In this document: positions 17,389 through 24,837 of the stretch, piece after piece
Position numbering within the stretch: position 1 is the stretch's first letter
Layout of the letters: each line of letters opens with the position of its first letter
NCBI GenBank assembly: GCA_029553855.1
Contig: JAKPKE010000132.1
Coordinates: 1-37,322, forward strand
DNA from: Bacillota bacterium
GTDB taxonomy: Bacteria > Bacillota > Clostridia > Lutisporales > Lutisporaceae
Direction of reading: 5' to 3'
Length of the DNA: 37,322 nt
The notes under the pieces: model-generated
Told to the model about the DNA's origin: nothing
Seen by the model: only the letters and a program-made list of their open reading frames with translations
Database searches by the model: none
Position numbers and translations under genes: made by a program

Positions 17389-19341
17389 ATGAAACCCAAT
17401 AAAATATCTAGGCTGGTTACTGTTATGCTGATATCATTTATTATGAGCTTGTTCACAATACCGGCCTCAGCCCTTCCTCCCATTCCCGGCGAAATACCTG
17501 ATATACCCGATATACCGTTATTGTTTCTTGCTCCTTCAGATTTGGCTGCTGAAACTGTAGGAGAAACACAGGTTAATCTTACGTGGAAAGATAATACTGC
17601 AAATGAAACAGGCTTCAGAATATTCCGAAGAGAAGCGGGGGGATTTCCGTATCTTCATATTGCAACTATTGGACCTAATACTGGTAATACGGCTTCATTT
17701 AACGATACTTCTGCCGCCAGGGAAAAGACTTATTTTTACAAGGTTCATGCATATAAAACAGGTACTGCTTCCGATTATTCCAATGAAGTCACTGTCAGTA
17801 CTCCTGTATTGGCTTGCCCCGACGGACTTGCCGTTACAAATTATACATCACGCAGCATCACTATAGTCTGGAACGATAATTCAAAATTCGAACAGGGCTA
17901 CAATGTAAATATAGGCCGCGAAGGGGCGATGCTTTTTAACAAATATACTGCAGCCCCGAATTCCACTTCATATTTATTTGAAGATTTGACTCCGGGAATA
18001 CAATATTGGATTAGTGTTGAGGCCTTTGATGCAGAAGACAACAAAATTGCTACTGAAAAAATAACTTTAAGAACGCCCTTTGAAATTCTGCAGCCGTTGA
18101 AAAAGCCAACACAATTAAATGCAAATGTTATTACAAAAAATAAGATACTATTGTCATGGAAAGACAACTCAGGCGGGGAAACCGGATATATCGTTGAGCG
18201 AAAGGAAAAAGAGCAAGTAAATTATACTGTACTTGCCAATTTAAGTGCAAATTCAGAAGTATATAATGACAATACCGTAATCGAAGATAAAGTGTATATA
18301 TACAGGGTAAAAGTTATAAGAGATATGCAATATGAATACTCAGAGCCTTTTACTGCAAATACTTATATTCCGGAAGCTCCTTCAAGCCTGAACGGAATAG
18401 ATAGAGAAGACAACTCCTATAGGCTTACATGGACGAATGATACTGATTATGAAACAGCCTATAGGATTGAAAGAAAAACCTATGACGGTACTTATTCCTT
18501 ATTAGGTCATTCAGGGCCGGATACTCTTATCTACGATGACTATACTGCCCTGCCTGATACAGTCTACTATTACAGGGTGTGTGCGGTAAACTGCCAATTG
18601 GCATCAGGTTATTCCAACGAATGCTGTCTCGGTATGCAAGAGCTTCCACATTTGCTTCCTGAAGATTCTGAAATTCCCTCTGAAACTCCGGATGTACCTG
18701 AGAGTTCCGGAGGCACATCAGGCAGCTCGGGAGGCAATAGCGGCTCCGGAAGCTCAGGCGGGACATCAGGCGGTTCTGAAGGTTCGGGAAACACCGGCAT
18801 TTTCGACGGCACACAAAGCCAATGGGCAGTTGCAGAGCTGGAAGAGGCTTTTGATTATGGCCTTACCTATCCCGGCATATTGAATAACTACAAAACTCAT
18901 ATTACAAGAGAGGAATTTTGCAGAATAGTTGTAAAGCTATATGAAAAGTTGAGCGGAAAAACAGTTGCTGCAGCTGAAGATCCTTTTACCGACACGGATG
19001 ATCCGGAAGTATTAATAGCATATAAGCTTAAAATAGTATTTGGAGTTGGGAACAACCAGTTTGCACCAAACAACAAAATAACAAGGCAGGAGATATGCGT
19101 AATGATAATGAGGGCTCTTAATGCTGCCATAACTGGAATTGACAAGAGTACGGCTTCTATTTTTCCTTTTACTGATGAAAGCAATATAGCTTTATGGGCT
19201 AAGGATTCAATGAAATTTTGCTATAAAAACAACATTATGAAGGGTGTCAGCGATAAAGAAATTGCACCGCTTAATAATACCACCAGAGAACAAGCCATCG
19301 TACTATTGAAACGAACTTTTGAACAATATATGAACAGATAA
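17389..19341 (+). CDS. Surface protein with four fibronectin type III repeats and S-layer homology domains
   Basis: A 650-residue exported protein. A signal peptide ends near PASA (residue 29), followed by a Pro/Ile-rich segment. Four FN3-like repeats follow at about 48-140, 143-232, 237-328 and 330-418; each has the pattern 'L.W.DN....GY.(I/V)(E/R)R' and ends with 'Y.YRV.A.....S.YSNE'. A Gly/Ser/Pro/Glu-rich linker (about 425-475) leads to three SLH-type repeats to the C-terminus (THITREEFCRIVVKLYE; NKITRQEICVMIMRALN; NTTREQAIVLLKRTFEQ), which bind secondary cell-wall polymers. No catalytic domain is visible, so it is a cell-wall-anchored adhesin or scaffold. An AGGAGATG site lies upstream of the ATG. 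Its transcript ends at the bidirectional terminator that follows. Confidence 0.9.
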   Translation: MKPNKISRLVTVMLISFIMSLFTIPASALPPIPGEIPDIPDIPLLFLAPSDLAAETVGETQVNLTWKDNTANETGFRIFRREAGGFPYLHIATIGPNTGNTASFNDTSAAREKTYFYKVHAYKTGTASDYSNEVTVSTPVLACPDGLAVTNYTSRSITIVWNDNSKFEQGYNVNIGREGAMLFNKYTAAPNSTSYLFEDLTPGIQYWISVEAFDAEDNKIATEKITLRTPFEILQPLKKPTQLNANVITKNKILLSWKDNSGGETGYIVERKEKEQVNYTVLANLSANSEVYNDNTVIEDKVYIYRVKVIRDMQYEYSEPFTANTYIPEAPSSLNGIDREDNSYRLTWTNDTDYETAYRIERKTYDGTYSLLGHSGPDTLIYDDYTALPDTVYYYRVCAVNCQLASGYSNECCLGMQELPHLLPEDSEIPSETPDVPESSGGTSGSSGGNSGSGSSGGTSGGSEGSGNTGIFDGTQSQWAVAELEEAFDYGLTYPGILNNYKTHITREEFCRIVVKLYEKLSGKTVAAAEDPFTDTDDPEVLIAYKLKIVFGVGNNQFAPNNKITRQEICVMIMRALNAAITGIDKSTASIFPFTDESNIALWAKDSMKFCYKNNIMKGVSDKEIAPLNNTTREQAIVLLKRTFEQYMNR

Positions 19342-19344
19342 TAT

Positions 19345-19377
19345 AAGCCGTGTAAAATCAATAATTTTACACGGCTT
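19345..19377. terminator. Bidirectional intrinsic terminator between convergent genes
   Basis: A perfect 14-bp inverted repeat (AAGCCGTGTAAAAT at 19345-19358; ATTTTACACGGCTT at 19364-19377) with a 5-base loop fills the 49-base gap between the stop of the SLH protein (plus) and the stop of oligoendopeptidase F (minus). Confidence 0.88.
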
Positions 19378-19390
19378 TCACAATTTCTTC

Positions 19391-21160
19391 CTATCTGAGC
19401 CTTATAAATTTATCTATATCTTTCCTGATAAGCTCCAGGGAGCTTCTCCAGAAGTCGGCTTTTCTTATATCTATATTCATAACCTTCGCCACATCAACTA
19501 TATCCAGCTTGCCTGTCATACTCAGCATCCTGTCGTAATCCGGCACAAATTCTTTGCCCCGCTTCATGTACTCCGCATACAATCCCTTTGAAAACAGCAG
19601 CCCAAAGGCATAGGGGAAGTTGTAGAAGTTATAGTCGGCGCTGTAATAGTGAGGCTTGCACAGCCACATGTATGGATGCAGAAAATCATGGTCAAGTCCG
19701 TTGCCGTATGACTGCTTCTGTGCATCAATCATTATTTCCTTCAATTCATTAACCGACAGAGAGCCTTCTTCTCTTCTCCTGAATACTTCACTTTCAAATA
19801 TAAAACGGCTCATTATATCCACTATGACCTGCGCCGAATCAGATATGTCATTTTCCAATATGGAAAAAGCCTCCTCATCGCTGGCCGACTCTAATGCTGC
19901 TTCTTTAACTATGGTCTCACAGAATATTGATGCCGTTTCCGCTATCGGCATTGGGTAATTGGAATTAAGGAATTCCTCTTTTATAAGGCATGCTCCGTGA
20001 TACCCATGTCCCAGCTCATGAGCCAGGGCGGTCATGTTGCTGAAGCTTCCATCGAAATTTGCGAGTATTCTGCTTTCCCCTATTGTATGAAGGTTTTCGC
20101 AAAAAGCCCCGCCCCGCTTGCCTTCTCTTGGCTCTGCATCTATCCAGCGGTTGTCGAAGGCATGGGCTGCATAATCCGCCAGCTTATCGCTGAAGGTCCT
20201 GAAATTATCCACTATATAGTCTCTGGCTTCCTTATAGCTGAATCGTATGTCCACATCCCCCATAGGAGCAAACATTTCATAAAACGGCAGTCCGTTGCTG
20301 CAGCCCATGAGTTCCGCCTTTTTCCTGAAATATCTGTGGAAGTCGGGGAGGCTTTCGCGCATTGACGCCAGCATGGCGTTCAATGTGTCCATATCCATTC
20401 TTGAATCCAGAACTGTTCTTTCCAAGGGGGAATTGTATCCCTTCATTTTAGATATGGTTATTACCTCTCCTTTTATACCGTTCAAGCTTGCCGCCACTGA
20501 TTCGTCAACTTTTAGATATGCCTTAAGCTCCGCCTCGTAAGCTGTTTTTCTGAGTCCGGCGTCTTTGCTATATGCCATATTCCTCACTATGGGCAAAGGA
20601 AGCTTCTTTTCCTCTCCGTCTATCGAAATATCAACTAAAAGCGTAGAAGTCAACAGCTCCTGTAGCTTTTCCCATGCAGCGGAACCTGTTGTCTGCATTT
20701 TTGAGATAAGTACCTCCTCTTTATCGCTTAAGAGGTACTTGCTCTTATCAATATTTTCCTGAATGAAGTATTTGAACTCCTTCAGGTAGTTGTCTGCTGC
20801 AATGATTTCATTAATATTGCTGATGTTCCCAAGCCATTTCTGGAAATTTACCTGGGGTTTTGTAAGTTCTGTAGCTCTTTCCTCCAGTATGTCGACTGTC
20901 TTCAATGCCTTTTCATTTTTTGCTTCAACGCTTAAAGTCAGCTGGGCAAAGCTAAGCAACCGTGTATAAAGCATATAAAACCCATTGAGCGTCTTTATAT
21001 ATTTTCTCATTTTGTGGCCTGCATCTTCAGAATCCCCAAAATTTGTTTCAGCCCATTTCTTTATTTGCTCAATCTCTTTGATACATTTCTTAAAATCCTT
21101 CTCGAATTCCTCAGTTTCAAAGGATTTATAAAGATTATCCAAGCTCCATCTTTGATTCAT
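19391..21160 (-). CDS. pepF: Oligoendopeptidase F (M3 metallopeptidase)
   Basis: A 589-residue cytoplasmic peptidase of the M3B family that degrades short peptides. The zinc motif HELGH is at 381-385 (in ALAHELGHGYHG) with the third ligand Glu408 in PIAETAS. The C-terminal sequences DHDFLHPYMWLCKPHYYS and FPYAFGLLFSKGLYAEY are typical of PepF, as is the opening RWSLDNLYKSFE. The ATG at 21160 is preferred because GGAGG lies seven bases before it; the frame continues upstream to 21190. It follows the TelA-like gene by 36 bases and probably shares its transcript. Confidence 0.95.
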   Translation of the reverse strand: MNQRWSLDNLYKSFETEEFEKDFKKCIKEIEQIKKWAETNFGDSEDAGHKMRKYIKTLNGFYMLYTRLLSFAQLTLSVEAKNEKALKTVDILEERATELTKPQVNFQKWLGNISNINEIIAADNYLKEFKYFIQENIDKSKYLLSDKEEVLISKMQTTGSAAWEKLQELLTSTLLVDISIDGEEKKLPLPIVRNMAYSKDAGLRKTAYEAELKAYLKVDESVAASLNGIKGEVITISKMKGYNSPLERTVLDSRMDMDTLNAMLASMRESLPDFHRYFRKKAELMGCSNGLPFYEMFAPMGDVDIRFSYKEARDYIVDNFRTFSDKLADYAAHAFDNRWIDAEPREGKRGGAFCENLHTIGESRILANFDGSFSNMTALAHELGHGYHGACLIKEEFLNSNYPMPIAETASIFCETIVKEAALESASDEEAFSILENDISDSAQVIVDIMSRFIFESEVFRRREEGSLSVNELKEIMIDAQKQSYGNGLDHDFLHPYMWLCKPHYYSADYNFYNFPYAFGLLFSKGLYAEYMKRGKEFVPDYDRMLSMTGKLDIVDVAKVMNIDIRKADFWRSSLELIRKDIDKFIRLR

Positions 21161-21196
21161 ATGCCAACCTCCACTCTTTTTCTGTAACACTATTTT

Positions 21197-22285
21197 TTAT
21201 GTATTTTCAATAAGCTTTTTCTTCAGCTCTTTTTCTATAGCTGCCAGTTCCGCTTCCGCCTGCTGCCTCTTAAGCCGTCCTTCCTTTTGGATATTGAGGG
21301 TTTCATCAATTGTGTCTATAAGGTCTGTGTTGACCTTCTTCAGGGTTTCTATGTCCACCACTCCGCGTTCTGTTTCCCTTGCCAGGTCAATTGAGCCGGT
21401 TTTTAGCATCTCTGCGTTTTTTTGCAGCAGTGTATTGGTGGTGTCGGTCACTTCCTTCTGCACAGCCAAAGCATTCTTCTGCTTTAACAGGCTTATCGCA
21501 ATTACAATCTGGTTTTTCCACAGAGGTATGGTGTTTAATATTGAGCTTTGTATCTTTTCCACCAGAACCTGGTTGTTATTCTGAATAAGCCTTATCTGAG
21601 GCGCTGTCTGCAGCGATACCATACGGCTCAGTTTCAGATCGTGTATTTTTTTCTCGAATCTGTTTGCCATCTGTATAGTATCATTCAACTTTTGTGCATC
21701 AACAGGATCGTTTGTTTCTTTTACCCTAACCTGCATTTCGGGGATTATACTTTCATTGATCTCCTTAAGTTTCAGTGTTCCTGCCATTATGTAATAGTTG
21801 AGGTTGCCAAGGTATTCAAGATTCTTATCAAACAGGTAATCCAGCAGGGTAATGTCCTTCAAAAGCTGCATCTTTGATTTGTCAAGCTCGTCAACGATTT
21901 TCTCTATCTCTGTGCTGAGCTTTTGGTATCTTGCTGCGAACTTCTGACTGTTGTTTACAAGGGACCCTATGATGGGAAATTTGGATATGAAGCTTTTGCC
22001 TGAGCTTACCCCATCCACATCCAATTCTTTTACTTTCATCATAAGATCTGTAAGTATCTCCCCTACATAGCCGCTGTCCTTTGATCTTACTTCACTTACA
22101 ACATTGTCTGCAAAACCCGCAATTTGGCTTTGAGCCCCCACCCCATACTGAAGTATGAATTGAGAATCCTCTATGTTGATAGTCTTGATTATTTCTTCCA
22201 GCCGATGCCGCTGTTCCTCTGTCATACTAGAAATGTCTATTTCCGCAAGCCCCGTCTCAACTGTATTATTCTTATCCGGTTCCAT
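21197..22285 (-). CDS. TelA-like toxic anion resistance family protein
   Basis: A 362-residue, mostly helical protein of the TelA/KlaA family. Recognisable features are the opening acidic region, the segment FILQYGVGAQSQIAGFADNV, the central YYIMAGTLKLKEIN and QTAPQIRLIQNNNQVLVEKI, and the conserved IPLWKNQIVIAISLLKQKNA near residue 260. The family was named from tellurite resistance plasmids, but chromosomal members in Firmicutes are linked to envelope stress and their mechanism is unknown. No membrane segment or signal peptide is seen. A GGAGGAG site precedes the ATG. It is first in a two-gene operon with pepF. Confidence 0.9.
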   Translation of the reverse strand: MEPDKNNTVETGLAEIDISSMTEEQRHRLEEIIKTINIEDSQFILQYGVGAQSQIAGFADNVVSEVRSKDSGYVGEILTDLMMKVKELDVDGVSSGKSFISKFPIIGSLVNNSQKFAARYQKLSTEIEKIVDELDKSKMQLLKDITLLDYLFDKNLEYLGNLNYYIMAGTLKLKEINESIIPEMQVRVKETNDPVDAQKLNDTIQMANRFEKKIHDLKLSRMVSLQTAPQIRLIQNNNQVLVEKIQSSILNTIPLWKNQIVIAISLLKQKNALAVQKEVTDTTNTLLQKNAEMLKTGSIDLARETERGVVDIETLKKVNTDLIDTIDETLNIQKEGRLKRQQAEAELAAIEKELKKKLIENT

Positions 22286-22385
22286 AAATGCTCCTCCTTC
22301 GTACGATTACTTTTATGTAAATACCAATTTAATGCTTTTTCAATATAATACTATTCTATCATTGTTTTCGAAAAAATGTATATAC

Positions 22386-22414
22386 ATGACAACCGTACTC
22401 CTTTGTAATATAAT
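22386..22414 (+). promoter_or_regulatory. Sigma-A promoter of the GNAT acetyltransferase gene
   Basis: ATGACA (22386-22391, five of six to the -35 consensus), a 17-base spacer and a perfect TATAAT (22409-22414). The inferred start near 22421 leaves about 28 bases of leader before the ATG at 22449. Confidence 0.7.
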
Positions 22415-22448
22415 TATTTATATAATTATATCCCAAGGAGATATAAAA

Positions 22449-23324
22449 ATGATAGAGTATAGGAAACTGACCCATCAGGACTATGATGACGTAGCAGAAA
22501 TCTGTAAGGATATCTGGGAGGGCACCGATTATCTGCCTGAGGTTTTTCATAAATGGGTCGACAGCAAAGGGCTGTTCTTAGGTGCCGTTGACACCGATAC
22601 CAATAAAGTAATAGGAACAGACAAATACTCCATACTTTATGACGGTACAGGCTGGCTTGAGGGTCTGCGCACCCACAAGGACTATCGGGGTCGTGGCATA
22701 GGCAGGGAGCTGGCCGTCAGAATTGTTGAAAAAGCCAAGGGAGATCTTAGAAAAGGGAAAATAAATAATATTGCATTTTCTACTCATATTTCTTCTGTAG
22801 AAAGTATAAACATAATGAAACAAATGGGCTTCAGGTTAGAGCAGGAATACATTCTTTTGCAGAAAGAATACTCGGCTGCGGACAAGACTCTGCGTCTCGA
22901 AGACTTCTCTATAGACAGACATGCTCTTGCTTATAAGGAATTTATTGAACTTCCGTATTTGAAAAGGAGAAATAGAATACTGCCCTTTGCATTTTGTTTT
23001 CAGAAGCCTACCCCGAAGCTGTATAAGGAGCTAGTAAAGGATAACTGCTTCATATCTTTGAACGGCCACAAAGGATTATTCAAACTGAAAGGCGAGCCTC
23101 ATTTTATTGTTTTTGATGAAAGTCCTGAAGGAATAAACACATTCATGAATTATTATCTGCTTCTGCTTAATGGCAAATGCAACTCCGCACCTCTTACCTC
23201 AGTCATGCCGTGGGACGTACAATTACTTGCCTCACTCGAAGCCATGGGCTTTACCTTGGAGAATTTGACCTGTGACTATCTCTATTTTACATATGCAGAA
23301 AAATGTGACGTTGTCACATTTTAA
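22449..23324 (+). CDS. GNAT-family N-acetyltransferase with a C-terminal extension
   Basis: A 291-residue protein. The ATG at 22449 is preceded by AAGGAGAT; an open frame continues far upstream but has no ribosome site and overlaps the divergent gene. Residues 1-140 form a GNAT domain: acetyl-CoA-binding motif LRTHKDYRGRGIGRELAVRI (about 74-93) and FSTHISSVESINIMKQMGF. The remaining 150 residues (containing NRILPFAFCFQKPTPKLY, FISLNGHKGLFKLKGEPHF and LASLEAMGF) are not a second obvious GNAT motif, although their length would suit a degenerate GNAT half. The acyl acceptor is unknown. The last codons overlap a terminator-like hairpin. Confidence 0.88.
   Translation: MIEYRKLTHQDYDDVAEICKDIWEGTDYLPEVFHKWVDSKGLFLGAVDTDTNKVIGTDKYSILYDGTGWLEGLRTHKDYRGRGIGRELAVRIVEKAKGDLRKGKINNIAFSTHISSVESINIMKQMGFRLEQEYILLQKEYSAADKTLRLEDFSIDRHALAYKEFIELPYLKRRNRILPFAFCFQKPTPKLYKELVKDNCFISLNGHKGLFKLKGEPHFIVFDESPEGINTFMNYYLLLLNGKCNSAPLTSVMPWDVQLLASLEAMGFTLENLTCDYLYFTYAEKCDVVTF
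23300..23322 (+). terminator. Terminator-like hairpin overlapping the end of the acetyltransferase gene
   Basis: AAAATGTGAC (23300-23309) and GTCACATTTT (23313-23322) form a 10-bp stem with a 3-base loop. The second arm runs into the TAA stop codon, so the hairpin is encoded by the last eight codons of the gene. Confidence 0.6.
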
Positions 23325-23358
23325 GTCACTAGTTGCTAGTCGCCAGTCTCTAGATTAT
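23324..23358. repeat. Imperfect heptad repeat
   Basis: Five consecutive 7-base units follow the stop codon: AGTCACT, AGTTGCT, AGTCGCC, AGTCTCT and AGATTAT (the last is degenerate). It lies in the 97-base gap between convergent genes. No coding or structural role is evident. Confidence 0.55.
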
Positions 23359-23393
23359 GGCAGGGCTTCGAAGAAATACCCAAATTCTAGTGT

Positions 23394-23418
23394 CTGAAGA
23401 TTACTTAGCAATCTTCAG
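23394..23418 (-). terminator. Stem-loop after the lipid kinase gene
   Basis: CTGAAGATT (23394-23402) and AATCTTCAG (23410-23418) form a 9-bp stem with a 7-base loop, three bases after the kinase stop codon. There is no T run, so termination may be weak. Confidence 0.5.
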
Positions 23419-23421
23419 ATA

Positions 23422-24300
23422 TTACGGCACGAATACCTTCAAAAAATGCTTCTTAACCTCTATATCCAGTGGAAAATCCGGCCCCCGCTCCCCGTCAATA
23501 TCTGTTTCACAGTATCCATCGCATGTCAGAGTCAGCTTGTCAATCTGGAAATGATATAGATTCGGGTCTCCGATATGCTCTCCCCTCAATATCTTCAAAA
23601 ACAAAGCAAGAATATTGGAAATATTGGTGTTTTTAATCGCTATGACATCCATAAGCCCATCGTCTATTTTTGCATTAGGAACAAGTTTGTTGAAGCCTCC
23701 TGCAGAGCTGCCGTTCAGTATCAGAAACAGCAGAAAATTGTCTTCAATCACGTTATCTCCATATTGCAGCCTCATCTTAAACGGAGTAAATCTTGGTATT
23801 CCCTCTATGCTTTTCATATAGTAAGCCAATTTCCCGAGAGCGTTTTTCATATTTGTGTCCGTCTTATACGGCACATCTGTCAGCAATCCTGCACTGCATA
23901 CATTTAAAAAGTAGCTTTCATTGACTTTTCCTATATCAACCCTTCTTATTCTTCCCTTTTTTATTATTTCACAGCAGGCTTCTATGTCTTTTGGCATGTT
24001 AAGGTGTGCGGCAAAATCGTTGGCAGTACCGAAAGGAAATATTCCGATCGGCAGGCTAAGCCTCATGGATGCCATTATATTTATGACGCTGCTTAATGTA
24101 CCATCACCACCGGAAATACAAATAGCCTCATAGTCTTCGTGAATGTCAAAAAACGCCTTTTCCAGTGAATTGATATCGTCACTTCTGAAGGGAACCATCG
24201 AATAGCCGGATTTTTGCAGTTTTTCAATAAGATAATCCAGTTTGTTTTTTACAGTACCGTCCCCGGAAAATGGATTATAAATAAATTTCAGCTTTCTCAC
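23422..24300 (-). CDS. Diacylglycerol/lipid kinase family protein (YegS/DgkB-like)
   Basis: A 292-residue kinase of the diacylglycerol-kinase catalytic family. It opens KLKFIYNPFSGDG, the usual start of the nucleotide-binding half, and has the signature ISGGDGTLSSVIN (about residues 78-90), then IGIFPFGTANDFAAHLNMP. The C-terminal half has FLLFLILNGSSAGGFNKLVP and DDGLMDVIAIK, as in YegS/BmrU members. These phosphorylate a membrane lipid such as diacylglycerol or phosphatidylglycerol on the inner face of the membrane; the exact substrate is not readable from the sequence. A GGGGTGAG site precedes the ATG. Confidence 0.93.
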   Translation of the reverse strand: MRKLKFIYNPFSGDGTVKNKLDYLIEKLQKSGYSMVPFRSDDINSLEKAFFDIHEDYEAICISGGDGTLSSVINIMASMRLSLPIGIFPFGTANDFAAHLNMPKDIEACCEIIKKGRIRRVDIGKVNESYFLNVCSAGLLTDVPYKTDTNMKNALGKLAYYMKSIEGIPRFTPFKMRLQYGDNVIEDNFLLFLILNGSSAGGFNKLVPNAKIDDGLMDVIAIKNTNISNILALFLKILRGEHIGDPNLYHFQIDKLTLTCDGYCETDIDGERGPDFPLDIEVKKHFLKVFVP

Positions 24301-24400
24301 ATTCTCACCCCGCTATACATTATTATAGCATTTATTTATTTTCATTCTTATAAATATAAAGAATACTTTCAGGGAAAATTAAATGTATTGAGATGAAACA

Positions 24401-24433
24401 AAACAAAAAACCGATGCCTATGATTAACACCGG
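24401..24433 (-). terminator. Intrinsic terminator of the tRNA operon
   Basis: On the minus strand CCGGTG (24428-24433) pairs with CATCGG (24411-24416, one G-T wobble) and is followed by TTTTTTGTTTTG. It is 15 bases beyond the CCA end of tRNA-Ser(GCU). Confidence 0.75.
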
Positions 24434-24450
24434 TTACATCTTTCAGATGG

Positions 24451-24540
24451 CGGAGAAGGAGGGATTCGAACCCTCGCGCCAGTTTCCCGACCTACGCCCT
24501 TAGCAGGGGCGCCTCTTCGACCAAACTTGAGTACTTCTCC
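24451..24540 (-). tRNA. tRNA-Ser (anticodon GCU)
   Basis: A class II tRNA with 7-bp acceptor stem GGAGAAG/CTTCTCC, anticodon stem CGCCC/GGGCG around the loop CTGCTAA (anticodon GCT, reading AGC/AGU), a long variable arm (GTAGGTCGGGAAACTGGCGC) and T arm GAGGG TTCGAAT CCCTC. The discriminator base is G, the normal serine identity base, and CCA is encoded (24448-24450). It is the second gene of a two-tRNA operon. Confidence 0.96.
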
Positions 24541-24578
24541 TTGGACTACTTAATAAAAATTTTTATTAATTTACATGG

Positions 24579-24663
24579 AGGAGAGAGAGGGATTCGAACC
24601 CTCGGACGCTTTCACGCCTCTGGTTTTCAAGACCAGCTCCATAAACCGCTCGAACATCTCTCC
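24579..24663 (-). tRNA. tRNA-Ser (anticodon UGA)
   Basis: A class II tRNA with acceptor stem GGAGAGA/TCTCTCC, anticodon stem CTGGT/ACCAG around the loop CTTGAAA (anticodon TGA, reading UCA and other UCN), a long variable arm (GGCGTGAAAGCGTC) and T arm GAGGG TTCGAAT CCCTC. CCA is encoded (24576-24578). The discriminator base reads T (24579) rather than the G expected for serine tRNAs. It is the first gene after the promoter at 24680-24708. Confidence 0.94.
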
Positions 24664-24679
24664 CCGAGTGACAATATAC

Positions 24680-24708
24680 ATTATAACAATATTGCTTTTT
24701 GGTGTCAA
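24680..24708 (-). promoter_or_regulatory. Consensus sigma-A promoter of the serine tRNA operon
   Basis: On the minus strand a perfect TTGACA (24703-24708), a 17-base spacer and a perfect TATAAT (24680-24685), with the tRNA 5' end 16 bases downstream of the -10. Such perfect promoters are typical of stable RNA genes. Confidence 0.92.
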
Positions 24709-24762
24709 TAAACAAATATTGTGATATGTGATATAGTACTAAGTTACTCAATTGACAAAGTA

Positions 24763-24795
24763 AATGCAACTTGCCGAATGAAAGGTAGTTGCATT
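24763..24795 (-). terminator. Stem-loop after the aminotransferase gene
   Basis: AATGCAACT (24763-24771) and AGTTGCATT (24787-24795) form a 9-bp stem with a 15-base loop, 42 bases beyond the stop of the aminotransferase. No strong T run follows; it is a candidate end for the kinase-aminotransferase transcript. Confidence 0.5.
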
Positions 24796-24837
24796 AAATA
24801 TTGCAAAGCGATGAATTCCCTTAATCTTTCATGTTTG

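Noticed and set aside
18527-18814. Open frames antisense to the Gly/Ser linker of the SLH protein
   Set aside because: They are products of the biased codon use in the low-complexity linker and have no ribosome binding sites.
24579-24663. Possible selenocysteine tRNA
   Set aside because: The anticodon reads TGA on the tRNA strand (Ser, UCN codons), not TCA, and the arm lengths are those of normal class II serine tRNA.
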